From Deltaproteobacteria bacterium (GTDB lineage Bacteria; Desulfobacterota; Desulfuromonadia; Desulfuromonadales; Geopsychrobacteraceae), in the NCBI GenBank assembly GCA_024280335.1, contig JAJRQI010000026.1, forward strand, positions 1 to 33,402: a stretch of 33,402 nucleotides of DNA, written 5' to 3'. The position numbers were made by a program, and so were the translations under genes. Under the pieces are notes generated by a model, which was not told the DNA's origin, did no database searches, and was given only the letters and a program-made list of their open reading frames with translations. Shown here piece after piece: positions 24,644 through 33,256 of this stretch. Every line of letters starts with the position of its first letter. Position 1 is the first letter of the stretch.

Positions 24644-24883
24644 ATGATTCAGGTGATCTATAGGGACGGAAAAGAGGATCTGGTCACACAGAAGTTTCTG
24701 GATATTCTGCTGCATGTCGATGAAGTACAGATGTTCCAAAGAAACAGTGACTGGGCAATCGTCGGCGTAGACCCGGTTCGGACTGACAGCCGAGCCAATT
24801 CCCGAGGGGATGAGCGTCGTCTGCATCAGCAGACGAACCTGCCGCCGCTGCAGGTTCAGCAGCTGCTGCGAGCTTGCTGCTGA
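24644..24883 (+). CDS. Small conserved protein of unknown function
   Basis: A 79-residue protein starting MIQVIYRDGKEDLVTQKFLDILLHVDEVQMF and containing DWAIVGVDPVRT (given here in part). The fold looks like a small beta-alpha-beta module, with a Gln-rich polar tail ending ACC. I associate this pattern with short proteins of Geobacter-type bacteria but cannot name a function. The ATG at 24644 is chosen because AAGGAGG lies nine bases before it; the ATG at 24635 touches that site. A terminator follows at once, so it is a single-gene unit. In the 285 bases before it I see nothing further. Confidence 0.65.
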   Translation: MIQVIYRDGKEDLVTQKFLDILLHVDEVQMFQRNSDWAIVGVDPVRTDSRANSRGDERRLHQQTNLPPLQVQQLLRACC

Positions 24884-24905
24884 CTAGCGGCTTTACACTT
24901 GAGTT

Positions 24906-24944
24906 AAAGACCCTAAGTTGCTCACAGCTTAGGGTCTTTTTTTA
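24906..24944 (+). terminator. Rho-independent terminator
   Basis: AGACCCTAAG and CTTAGGGTCT pair around a nine-base loop, and a run of seven T follows. It lies 23 bases after the small gene. It may also serve the convergent DUF4126 gene from the other side. Confidence 0.9.
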
Positions 24945-24955
24945 TGCTGATTCGA

Positions 24956-25651
24956 TCAATTCACCTTGCCGCCATCCCCTGAATCGTTCGGCAGCTCCGT
25001 CAGATTCGGCGGCAGTTTGAAGCCAGTTGCTCCCGGAGGCTTGCGACCACCGGTAAAAAAACTGATCAGCGCGGTGAAGACCAGTTTTACCCCGCGCCAG
25101 AGCTTCGGCAACAACCAGACCATCAGCAGAATGAACAGCAGCAGCAGAACGATGAAAACCAGAGGATAGTGCAACGCCGTCCAGAGTCCGGCAACGACCA
25201 GCACATCCTCGGTCAGCGAAGCCATCCAGTTGGAGAAGGGTTCGGGTGAGGTATTGATCAGCACCCGCGAACCAGCTTTGGTGGCGTGGGTTCCGGCCGC
25301 CAGTCCGCCACCGACAATCGCCACCGCCAGCGAAACGACCGGATCGACTTCCCCGACGGCCCCGGCGGCCAGCGCCGCACCAGCCGGGATGCGGATAAAG
25401 GTGTGCAAGGTATCCCAGGAATTATCCACCCCCGGCACCTTGTCGGCAACAAACTCGACCAGGTACATGCCCCCGGCGGCAAACAGCACCAGCGGATTGC
25501 TGAGAATCTGCAGGTCGGGCGGCAGAACCAGATTCCCGGAACTGCCGAGCAGACCGAGCACCAGAATCGCCGCATACAGATTGATCCCGCTGGCCCAGGC
25601 CACCCCCATACTCAGCGCGATAACCGTTGCGATCTGATCAAGCTGTTCCAT
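24956..25651 (-). CDS. DUF4126 membrane protein
   Basis: A 231-residue polytopic protein of the DUF4126 family. It starts with ATVIALSMGVAWASGINLYAA, has GMYLVEFVADKVPGVDNSWDTLHTF in part (VADKVPGVDNSWD is a conserved patch), GGGLAAGTHATKAGSRVLINTSPEP-type sequence in the middle, and a long hydrophobic helix near 163-185. The C-terminal 30 residues are Gly/Pro-rich. The function is unknown. It is monocistronic and divergent from the GGDEF/EAL gene. Confidence 0.85.
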   Translation of the reverse strand: MEQLDQIATVIALSMGVAWASGINLYAAILVLGLLGSSGNLVLPPDLQILSNPLVLFAAGGMYLVEFVADKVPGVDNSWDTLHTFIRIPAGAALAAGAVGEVDPVVSLAVAIVGGGLAAGTHATKAGSRVLINTSPEPFSNWMASLTEDVLVVAGLWTALHYPLVFIVLLLLFILLMVWLLPKLWRGVKLVFTALISFFTGGRKPPGATGFKLPPNLTELPNDSGDGGKVN

Positions 25652-25945
25652 TCGTCATCCCTTCCTGCCCAAAACAAGAGAGCCGTTTTGTTTGCGCTAA
25701 CAGTTTTATGATACCCGGATCAGCGGATAAATCGACAGATTGGGCCGATTTTCTTGCACAACACAAGTAAAACCAAGTAATTCACAGTAGTTATCACAAA
25801 AGATGGTGCTGAAGGAGGCATAAAATCAGCTAGTAAATTAACATTAATTAAGGTATAGTTCTGTACGCTGGTACTTCCCATGAGAAGCGCAAAACTCCTC
25901 ATCGGAAAGCCGACAGATGTGGTCACATCGAACAAAGGCTGCTGC

Positions 25946-28411
25946 ATGCGGAAGAAGATCGTCCTATCTCTGCTGGTTCTGTTTGCATTTTTTGCTTTCG
26001 GCGCGTTCGTCTCGGCGCTGAATATCAGAAGCAATACGGCGCACTTCAACCGGCTCATCAAACTTCATCAGATCGAAAACCTTCGCCACGATTTGATTGA
26101 AAGAACCCTCAAGGTTCTCTCGAACCTCTATACCTATCGCACCCCGCTAGAGCAGGAACTGGACGCTATTGTTGAAAACGTTGCGGGTTTAGGCGGTGTC
26201 GCGAGCCAATGCACAACCTGTCACCATGCCCCCAAGGTCGCAGCGGACCTGGACGAGGTACAGGTGCTTATTCACGAGTTCCAGAATGCATTGAGTTTCT
26301 ACATAACCGCATCGGCAAACATCGAAAAGATTGACGCCTTAAGAAAGGATGCTGCTGTACTCGGCAATAAACTTTTATTTGAAGTTGAACATATGTCTTT
26401 CACGGCCAGCCGGAATATTGACAAAATAACCGGTGCAGCCCTGGTCACAATCGAAAAATCGAAGACGCTACTTTGGGTAACCCTGCTGCTCTCTGTTATC
26501 TTTGCCGGGCTGGTTGCTGAAAATCTGGTCAGGTCGATTACGCGCCCTACTCGTGATCTGGTCGATGCTACCAGAAGGATTGCAGCAGGCGAACTTGGCT
26601 ATACCATCGTCCATGAGTACAAGGCAGAATTCGGCGAGATCGCCAGCAATTTCAACGCAATGAGTCTCTCCCTGAAGGAGGGACTGGACGCCCTGCAGGA
26701 AAGCCAACAGCGCTATGCATTGGCAGCTCGCGGTGCCAACGATGGATTGTGGGACTGGAACCTGACAACCGACAACGTCTACTATTCCCCCCGCTGGAAA
26801 GCGATGCTGGGTTATGCTGAAAAAGATATCGGCACCAGCCCGCAGGACTGGTTGCAGCGGGTCCACCCAGATGACTTGGCGCAAGTTGAGGCCCGGATAA
26901 AGGATCATCTTGCCGGCCAGACATCACACCTGGAAGTGGAACATCGCATGCTGCACAGCGATGGCCATTACCGCTGGATACTCAATCGGGGGATTGCGGT
27001 ACGCAAGTCTTCCGGGAAACCTGACCGGATGGCAGGCTCGCAAACCGATATCACCGAAAGAAAGCTGGCGGAAGAGCGGTTGGCGCATGATGCCTTGCAT
27101 GATCCCCTGACCGGCTTGCCGAATCGCGCTCTGTTCAAAAATCTGCTGCAACATGCCTTCAATGCCGGTCAACGGCGGCAGGATTCGCTCTATGCGGTTC
27201 TATTTATCGACCTTGATCGGTTCAAGCTGGTCAATGACAGTCTCGGCCACTTAATCGGCGATCAACTGCTGATTGCCGTAGGGAAAAGGCTGTCTGACTT
27301 GATTCGCCCCGGGGATACATTTGCCCGCCTTGGTGGGGATGAGTTCGCCATTCTCCTTGAAGATATGAACGATATCGACGATGCGATACAGATTGCGCAG
27401 CGGATCCAGCAAGAGTTACCGGCACCCTTCACGATTGATGAACACGAACTGTTTTCGACTGCCAGCATCGGCATTTCACTCAGTTCTACCGGCTATGAAC
27501 GACCAGAAGATCTGTTACGTGACGCGGATCTCGCCATGTATCATGCCAAGAGCAAAGGCAATGCACGTTATGAAATATTTGATGCGCAGATGCATGCCGG
27601 CACCATGGCGCATTTACGTTTGGAAACCGACCTGAGGCGAGCGCTAGAGCGCAATGAGTTTCAGCTTCACTACCAACCGATCCTCTCTTTACATTCCAAC
27701 AAGGTTTCCGGTTTTGAAGCCCTGATCCGCTGGCAACACCCCGGTCGCGGACTGATCCCGCCCGCAGATTTCATCCCGATTGCCGAAGAAACCGGACAGA
27801 TCACAGCCATCGGCCAGTGGGTTCTCCGTGAAGCCTGTCTCATGGCCGGTTTGTGGCAGCAGCGGTTCCCCACAGACCCCCCGCTGACGATGAGTGTTAA
27901 CCTGTCAGCCCAGGAATTCACGCCGCTACTGGTCAAGCAATTAAAACAGATCCAGCAAGAGATCAAGCTTGAGCCCTTCTCTTTGAAGCTCGAAATCACC
28001 GAAAGGGTGCTGATGGACAATCCCCATTCGGCATCCTCATTGCTCTCCGAATTACAAAAAATGGGGATCGGATTGCATATCGACGACTTCGGGACCGGCT
28101 ACTCATCCTTGAGCTATCTTCACGATTTCCCGATCGACGCCTTAAAAATAGACCGATCCTTTATCCAGAGGATGAACGTAGAAAGAAAAAATCTGGAAAT
28201 TGTTAAAACGATCATCAACCTGGCCAAAAATCTGAATATGGAAATAATCGCCGAAGGGGTTGAAACTGAAGACGAGCTGCAGCAATTGCAGTTGCTTCAG
28301 TGTGAGAACATTCAGGGTTTTTTGATTTCCCGACCCGTTGTGCCGGAAACCGTGGATGAAAAGTTCGTTGCGCAACTGAACCGCAGAACTCAAGCCCAGA
28401 AATCAACCTGA
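25946..28411 (+). CDS. Heme-c sensor GGDEF/EAL cyclic-di-GMP protein
   Basis: An 821-residue membrane signalling protein. Helix 1 (about 4-25) is followed by a periplasmic helical sensor with one CxxCH heme-c site, C89-T-T-C92-H93. After helix 2 (about 182-202) come HAMP, a PAS domain (SQQRYALAARGANDGLWDW ... GSQTDITERK), a GGDEF domain with intact RLGGDEFA, and an EAL domain with intact GFEALIRW, DDFGTGYS and IIAEGVET. It can therefore make and degrade cyclic-di-GMP. A redox or gas signal at the heme is inferred. The ATG at 25946 is preferred since it places the basic residues directly before helix 1; an ATG at 25880 is possible. The next gene, 16 bases on, is its likely partner. Confidence 0.9.
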   Translation: MRKKIVLSLLVLFAFFAFGAFVSALNIRSNTAHFNRLIKLHQIENLRHDLIERTLKVLSNLYTYRTPLEQELDAIVENVAGLGGVASQCTTCHHAPKVAADLDEVQVLIHEFQNALSFYITASANIEKIDALRKDAAVLGNKLLFEVEHMSFTASRNIDKITGAALVTIEKSKTLLWVTLLLSVIFAGLVAENLVRSITRPTRDLVDATRRIAAGELGYTIVHEYKAEFGEIASNFNAMSLSLKEGLDALQESQQRYALAARGANDGLWDWNLTTDNVYYSPRWKAMLGYAEKDIGTSPQDWLQRVHPDDLAQVEARIKDHLAGQTSHLEVEHRMLHSDGHYRWILNRGIAVRKSSGKPDRMAGSQTDITERKLAEERLAHDALHDPLTGLPNRALFKNLLQHAFNAGQRRQDSLYAVLFIDLDRFKLVNDSLGHLIGDQLLIAVGKRLSDLIRPGDTFARLGGDEFAILLEDMNDIDDAIQIAQRIQQELPAPFTIDEHELFSTASIGISLSSTGYERPEDLLRDADLAMYHAKSKGNARYEIFDAQMHAGTMAHLRLETDLRRALERNEFQLHYQPILSLHSNKVSGFEALIRWQHPGRGLIPPADFIPIAEETGQITAIGQWVLREACLMAGLWQQRFPTDPPLTMSVNLSAQEFTPLLVKQLKQIQQEIKLEPFSLKLEITERVLMDNPHSASSLLSELQKMGIGLHIDDFGTGYSSLSYLHDFPIDALKIDRSFIQRMNVERKNLEIVKTIINLAKNLNMEIIAEGVETEDELQQLQLLQCENIQGFLISRPVVPETVDEKFVAQLNRRTQAQKST

Positions 28412-28427
28412 ACCGCAGGGCATTCTG

Positions 28428-29321
28428 ATGAAAAAATTAACGAGACAAATCATCCTGGCCCTCCTTCTGTCCGTAGCCCCGATCATGGTTTCAGCACAAG
28501 CCCCACAAGAGGAGATCCTGATTGGGCTTATTCCGGAAATGAATGTTTTCAAACAGATGGGAAGATTTAAGCCGCTAGCCGACTATCTGTCTGAGAAGAC
28601 CGGTCATAAGGTAAAATTCACCATTCTCAGCAGGTATGGAAATATCATCGATAGTTTTGCCGGTAAGGAGTTGGATGGAGCCTTTTTCGGATCATTCACC
28701 GGAGCTCTGGCCATCCGGAAAATCGGTGTTATTCCTCTGGCAAGGCCCGTCAATCTTGACGGAAAGTCAACCTATCACGGTTATATATACACCAGGAAAG
28801 ATTCCGGGATAAAAACCGCTGCCGATATGCAGGGGAAAAAGTTTGCTTTTGTTGAAAAAGCAACGACGGCAGGCTACGTCTTCCCCTTAGCCTATTTGAA
28901 AGAACATGGCGTGACGGACCTGGACAGTTTTTTCAGCGGCTATTTCTACGCGGGAAGTCATGACGCCTCGTTATTTGCAGTCCTGAATAAAAAAGCAGAT
29001 GTCGGCGCTTCTAAAAATACCGTTTACGAATGGGTCAGAAAAGCAGATCCGAGGATAGACCAGGAGATCGTCATCCTGGCCGAATCTTCCAAGGTTCCTT
29101 CCAATGGACTCTGCGTCAGAAAAGATCTGGATATAACCATCCGTCAGAAGTTAAAAGATGTGCTTTTGAATCTGGATGGCAGCCCTGCAGGCAGAGTTGT
29201 CCTGCAAAAAATGAAAGCCGTCAAATTTATCGAGACAACGGTCGCTGACTACAAACCGGTTCTCGCTTTGGCAGAAAAAGCCGGAATAGATCTGGGCCGG
29301 TATGAATATCGGAATGAGTGA
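28428..29321 (+). CDS. PhnD/SsuA-like periplasmic binding protein
   Basis: A 297-residue protein with a cleavable signal (IILALLLSVAPIMVSAQA) and the phosphonate-type binding fold: ILIGLIPEMNVFKQMGRFKPLADYL, then FFGSFTGALAIRKIG and GKKFAFVEKATTAGYVFP-type sequence. No ABC permease or ATPase is near, and it follows the GGDEF/EAL gene by 16 bases. It is therefore probably a periplasmic ligand-binding input subunit for that protein, as seen for other orphan binding proteins next to cyclic-di-GMP enzymes. The ligand is unknown. Confidence 0.85.
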   Translation: MKKLTRQIILALLLSVAPIMVSAQAPQEEILIGLIPEMNVFKQMGRFKPLADYLSEKTGHKVKFTILSRYGNIIDSFAGKELDGAFFGSFTGALAIRKIGVIPLARPVNLDGKSTYHGYIYTRKDSGIKTAADMQGKKFAFVEKATTAGYVFPLAYLKEHGVTDLDSFFSGYFYAGSHDASLFAVLNKKADVGASKNTVYEWVRKADPRIDQEIVILAESSKVPSNGLCVRKDLDITIRQKLKDVLLNLDGSPAGRVVLQKMKAVKFIETTVADYKPVLALAEKAGIDLGRYEYRNE

Positions 29322-29449
29322 ATCAATCAGAATCCCTGAGAATAGGTCCATGTCCCCAGGGCGGATAAATTAGTTTCTTGTCTAAATTTCGTGTAACTTC
29401 AGCATAGATGAATGACGCTAGTTTATTCCCTTTTTGCAGGAGTAACGCA

Positions 29450-29535
29450 GTAAACTCGGGACTGTCCCCAGGGTCATCGGGGGCTGTCCCGGATGTTTAC
29501 GGGCCATGAAACTCTGGTGCATCGCGCCGCAGTTT
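29450..29535 (+). promoter_or_regulatory. Hairpin-rich leader of the aldehyde oxidoreductase gene
   Basis: Hairpin 1 (29450-29500) stacks three helices with small internal loops: GTAAAC/GTTTAC, CGGGAC/GTCCCG and TCCCC/GGGGG. Hairpin 2 (29509-29535) has AAACT/AGTTT outside and GGTGC/GCGCC inside. It ends 68 bases before the ATG. The gap 29322-29603 has no gene. A metal-cofactor riboswitch is possible because the gene codes for a tungsten or molybdenum enzyme, but no promoter or consensus proves it. Confidence 0.45.
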
Positions 29536-29603
29536 GACCTTATTATCTCTGCTGGATGGCGGCTAGCCAGTCCGCAATCTCAGCAACGGCAAGGAGTGGA
29601 TAG

Positions 29604-31442
29604 ATGAAAATCAAGACGACTGACCCCGTTACTCACCCGGAAGCAATCTTTTACCGGCGCTCTGTTGTCGATCTGCAAACCGGCGCAATAGAAATTGCGG
29701 ATCTCCCCTGTCGCAACCTTGAAGATGTGCTCGGCGGCTTCGGCCGCTCGTTTCAGGATCTGGCCAAACGGAAAATTGAAACCGCCTACTGCGCTGAGAA
29801 CCCGTTGATTGTTAACACCGGCTTGCTCACCGGCAGCAGTGCCATGACCGGCATGCGTACTTATTTCTCCGGATACAGCCCGATCAAGGGGTCGAAAAAG
29901 GGCCTGCCCTCCGCCATCTGGTCGACCGGCAGCGGCAAATTCGGCGCCAAGTTCAAGTGGGCCGGGCTGGATGAACTGATCTTTGAAAACCGTTCCGCCA
30001 CGCCGGTCTATGTGCTGATTCAAGAGACCGCGGACGGCCCGTCGGTGGAAATCAAGCCGGCCGATCACCTGCTCGGCCTCTCCACCCACGACAAGATCAT
30101 GGCCCTGCAGAAAAAGTACGACAATGCCCACTTCGCCGCCATCGGTCAGGCCGGAGAGAACTGGCAGAATGTCTACATGGGCGCCGTGGCGCTCTCGACC
30201 GAGAATCAGCTTAAATCAAAGGAAGATAAATGTCGCTTTGCCGGACGCGGCGGCATGGGCAGCTTGATGGGCTACAAGAACATCCTCGCTCTGGTCGCTC
30301 AGAGTAGCGACAAACTCAAACCGCTGACACCCGAAGTCAAGCAGGTTAACCGCAACGTCATCAAGGGGGGCGGTTCTGCCCGGATTCAACCGATCAGCCG
30401 GGGCGGCGGTGGTGGCACTTGGGCCGCCTACGATGTGCTGCAGGCCTTCCATGCGGTGCCGGTGAACAACTCTCGTCCGCAGGGCAACGATCTGCCGGAA
30501 AAGCTGTTCCGCGAGAATGTCGAGCCGAACTACGCGATCAAATCGGAAGCCTGTTTTCGCTGCGGGATCACCTGCCACAACAACATTTCCGAAAAGAACG
30601 CCGACGGCAGCAAGGGTGAGTTTCTCGCCAAGTTCGACTACGAGCCGCTCAATTTGCTCGGCACCAACCTCGGCATCCATGATGCCGGTCAGGCCGCCCG
30701 TCTGATTCAACTTGCAGACAACTACGGCATGGACGCCATCTCGCTCGGCGTCACCCTCTCTTACGCCCTCTCCTACAACGAGCGGCATCCGGACCAGCCA
30801 ATCCTGAACGCTGCAACCTTCGGCGATTACCGGAAAATCAGCGAACTGGTCATCAGCGCCGGGGAAGGAAACCTGCCGGAGATCGGCAAAGGCTCGATGC
30901 GTCTGTCCGAAAACGTCGGAGAACCCTCCTACGCCTATCATGTTAAAGGGCTGGAGCTGCCCGCCTATCTACCGGAGACCAACCCCGGCTACGCCTGGGC
31001 GATCGCCGGGGGGCATATGTCGATGGCGACCTACGGTCTACTCACCCGTGAAGGAAAATCGGATCTCGACTCCTGGGTTAAGGGGATTACCGAAGACAAA
31101 CTGCATATTGTCGGTTTCGACATGATCGGGCTGTGCAAGTTCTTCGATATCGCCAAAGGAATCGGCACCGAGCTGGTGACCAGCTGCCTGAAAAGTGAGT
31201 TCGGCCTGGAGATTACAATCGAAGCGATCCGTGCCGCCGTCCGCAGGGCATTCCTGCGCGGCCTGGCGCTGGAGTTGCGGCAGGGTTACAGCAAAGCAGA
31301 GTTCTGCCTGCCCGCTGAAGTCTTCGAGAAGCCGAATCCGAACATCCAGTTGCCTTGCATCACCGCCCCTGAATTTATCGCCGAGCTGGAGCGACGTGTC
31401 TGGGCGATTTTCGAGCCGGAGCTGGAAGAATTTATGGATTAA
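29604..31442 (+). CDS. aor: Aldehyde:ferredoxin oxidoreductase (tungsten type)
   Basis: A 612-residue cytoplasmic enzyme of the AOR family, which oxidises aldehydes to acids (or the reverse) with ferredoxin, using a tungsten bis-pterin and one [4Fe-4S] cluster. Cluster cysteines are C317, C320 and C324 (ACFRCGITC) and C511 (IGLCKFF). The N-terminal pterin-binding domain contains NPLIVNTGLLTGSSAMTG and FAGRGGMGSLMGYKN. The length is typical. AAGGAG lies before the ATG. No ferredoxin-like partner is adjacent. The particular aldehyde cannot be told from sequence. Confidence 0.93.
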   Translation: MKIKTTDPVTHPEAIFYRRSVVDLQTGAIEIADLPCRNLEDVLGGFGRSFQDLAKRKIETAYCAENPLIVNTGLLTGSSAMTGMRTYFSGYSPIKGSKKGLPSAIWSTGSGKFGAKFKWAGLDELIFENRSATPVYVLIQETADGPSVEIKPADHLLGLSTHDKIMALQKKYDNAHFAAIGQAGENWQNVYMGAVALSTENQLKSKEDKCRFAGRGGMGSLMGYKNILALVAQSSDKLKPLTPEVKQVNRNVIKGGGSARIQPISRGGGGGTWAAYDVLQAFHAVPVNNSRPQGNDLPEKLFRENVEPNYAIKSEACFRCGITCHNNISEKNADGSKGEFLAKFDYEPLNLLGTNLGIHDAGQAARLIQLADNYGMDAISLGVTLSYALSYNERHPDQPILNAATFGDYRKISELVISAGEGNLPEIGKGSMRLSENVGEPSYAYHVKGLELPAYLPETNPGYAWAIAGGHMSMATYGLLTREGKSDLDSWVKGITEDKLHIVGFDMIGLCKFFDIAKGIGTELVTSCLKSEFGLEITIEAIRAAVRRAFLRGLALELRQGYSKAEFCLPAEVFEKPNPNIQLPCITAPEFIAELERRVWAIFEPELEEFMD

Positions 31443-31488
31443 TGGGCACCGCTACTTTGACCGGCTGGCCATTTACACAAGCGGTTTT

Positions 31489-31649
31489 CTGAGTAGAACG
31501 AATCTTCAGCCCAACCCTTCTCCATGAGGGAGAAGGTGGCCGAAGGCCGGATGAGGGGGCGTTTTACGACCTTCCCCCCTCACCCTAGCCCTCTCCCACA
31601 GGGAGAGGGGACGATTTCAGCGCGTAGTTCCTGATTGGTACCAATCAGG
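31489..31649. mobile_element. MITE-like repeat, copy 2
   Basis: The second copy of the element at 8247-8408, same orientation, sharing AGAACGAATCTTCAGCC at the left, the GGCCGAAGGCCGGATGAGGG core and CCCTAGCCCTCTCCC at the right. The right end has changed to a perfect 20-bp palindrome (31630-31649), so the left and right ends no longer match as in copy 1. It separates the aldehyde oxidoreductase gene from the convergent glycosyltransferase gene. Confidence 0.75.
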
Positions 31650-31678
31650 AGCTGTTTTGTAACTTCAGCCGGATGGTC

Positions 31679-32722
31679 TCAACCGATATCTAGCAATTCC
31701 TCGAAACTGATGCGGTGCTGTTTTAGAAGACGGGAAAACTCACGCCAGGACAAACACCTTGTTCTCATCACTCGATGGCGTTTGGAAAGAACCTGCGGCA
31801 CACCGATGAGACTATCAAACAACGCTCTTAGCATGGCCTTGACGATTGCACCCTGCGAGCCGCCAGAGCGGAATTCGCCACCGGTTCCTGCCCCGGCAGC
31901 AACGACCTTCAACTGCGCCAGATAACGCAACAGGGTAAAATATGGCAGCGCCAGCAACAGGCGTGGAGGGAAGTTTTTCAAGGCCGCCCAGTAATGATTA
32001 CGCTCGACATAATAGACTTTTAAGGGAGACAGGCTGGCGCTGCTCTGGGAGTATTTATGGTAAACCACCGCGCCGGTGGCGAGGATCGCCTGCCAACCGG
32101 CCAGTCGCCCTCGTAGCCCGAGGTCTGAGTCCTCCGCATAGGCAAAGAAATCATCGTCAAAAAAACCGATCTGCTCGATCATCGTCCGTCGATACAACGC
32201 AGCGCAGGCACTGGGGAAGAGAATCTGCATGGTCTCGGGCATAGACAGTTCAGACCAGCGACGATTGCGATACATCCCCCGCGACATGCCGTCGGCGCAG
32301 ATTCCCATGCCGAGCGAGTCGATGAGATCCGGCTCGAAAAACGAGCAGATCCGGCTCCCCACCATCCCCGCGCGCGGGTTGGACTCGGCAACCTTCACCA
32401 GCTCTTCCAGCCAGTCCGCCGCGACCTTGGTGTCATTATTCAGCGTCACGATATAATCACCTGCTGCCTGCTCGAAACCACGGTTGTTGCCGGTGGCAAA
32501 ACCGGTGTTTTCCGTCAACAGAACCAGCCTGACCCAAGGGTACTCAGCCCGAACAAAGGCAACCGAATCGTCGACCGAGCCGTTGTCAACCAAGACAACT
32601 TCAAAACCTCGAAAGCTCTGCGCCTCCAGACTATCGAGGCAGTCGCTCAGGTGGGCGCGGCCGTTCCAGTTGACGATGATGATCGAGGCTGCTGGCTTCA
32701 AAGGGTTCCCATCGGCAGGCAT
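31679..32722 (-). CDS. Family 2 glycosyltransferase
   Basis: A 347-residue GT-A fold transferase of the rhamnosyltransferase-like type. Landmarks are ASIIIVNWNGRAHLSDCL, VVLVDNGSVDDS, NTGFATGNNRGFEQA, the metal-binding LNNDTKV and the late FFAYAEDSDLGLRGR. A C-terminal hydrophobic patch (LLLALPYFTLLRYL) may touch the membrane. It probably adds a sugar to a surface polysaccharide. No other polysaccharide gene is in the window. No strong ribosome site precedes the ATG, but no other start exists before the conserved domain. Confidence 0.9.
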   Translation of the reverse strand: MPADGNPLKPAASIIIVNWNGRAHLSDCLDSLEAQSFRGFEVVLVDNGSVDDSVAFVRAEYPWVRLVLLTENTGFATGNNRGFEQAAGDYIVTLNNDTKVAADWLEELVKVAESNPRAGMVGSRICSFFEPDLIDSLGMGICADGMSRGMYRNRRWSELSMPETMQILFPSACAALYRRTMIEQIGFFDDDFFAYAEDSDLGLRGRLAGWQAILATGAVVYHKYSQSSASLSPLKVYYVERNHYWAALKNFPPRLLLALPYFTLLRYLAQLKVVAAGAGTGGEFRSGGSQGAIVKAMLRALFDSLIGVPQVLSKRHRVMRTRCLSWREFSRLLKQHRISFEELLDIG

Positions 32723-32834
32723 TAGAATAGGTCTTTACTGCAAACCTATGTTACTGGAATTTCAAGCCAGAAGAAACAAAATCATCGTAAGTGCAACAGT
32801 CCCCTTACAAGCAAAGTCAAAACCCGCGTCAACC

Positions 32835-33111
32835 GTCATCCTCGCGCATGCGGGGATTCAGATAAAAATCACCAGTCTGAACACGTTTGATCTCCGTCAT
32901 CCTCGCGCATGCGGGGATCCAGTGACTTGGCCTCTGATTTATGTGGAGACTGGTGCGTCATCCTCGCGCATGCGGGGATCCAGTGTTCTCTCCGACCCGC
33001 GTTGCAGCGTACGTGGCCGTGCGTCATCCTCGCGCATGCGGGGATCCAGTGACTTGGCCTCTGATTTATGTGGAGACTGGTGCGTCATCGTCGCGCATGC
33101 GGGGATCAAGT
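32835..33111. repeat. Five-unit palindromic repeat array, 61-bp period
   Basis: A 27-28-base hairpin unit starting GTCATCCTCGCGCATGCGGGG and ending ATCCAG begins at 32835, 32896, 32957, 33023 and 33084, that is steps of 61, 61, 66 and 61. The first and last units carry point changes. The stretch after units 2 and 4 is identical, so 61-bp blocks were duplicated. The same hairpin family occurs singly at 13771-13842 and at 33126-33152. No cas gene is in the window. I therefore call this a REP-type array rather than a CRISPR. The region 32723-32834 holds nothing visible. Confidence 0.75.
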
Positions 33112-33125
33112 TCCGGCGACAATCT

Positions 33126-33221
33126 CTGGATTCCCGCTTTCTCGGGAATGACAAAATATGAGTAGCACCCAAAAGGCCTGGACTAAAGTCCATAGTTTTT
33201 ACTAGCGTGATGGAACAATAA
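33126..33221. repeat. Inverted copy of the ccm-operon repeat
   Basis: The reverse complement of 13702-13797 with about nine differences by eye. It includes the GGACTAAAGTCC palindrome and the TTATTGTTCC end. It joins directly to the 61-bp array and to the hairpin at 33224. Confidence 0.8.
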
Positions 33222-33223
33222 CA

Positions 33224-33256
33224 AGAAAGGCCCGTCCTTTACGAACGGGCCTTTCT
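33224..33256 (-). terminator. Strong hairpin, probable terminator
   Basis: AGAAAGGCCCGT (33224-33235) and ACGGGCCTTTCT (33245-33256) form a perfect 12-bp stem with a nine-base loop. T-rich sequence follows on the minus strand (TTGTTATTGTT), so termination from the right is more likely. The remaining 146 bases to the window end show no gene. Confidence 0.6.

Noticed and set aside
32835-33111. CRISPR array
   Set aside because: Only five units, identical intervals after units 2 and 4, one step of 66, single copies of the hairpin elsewhere in the window, and no cas genes. Listed as a repeat instead.
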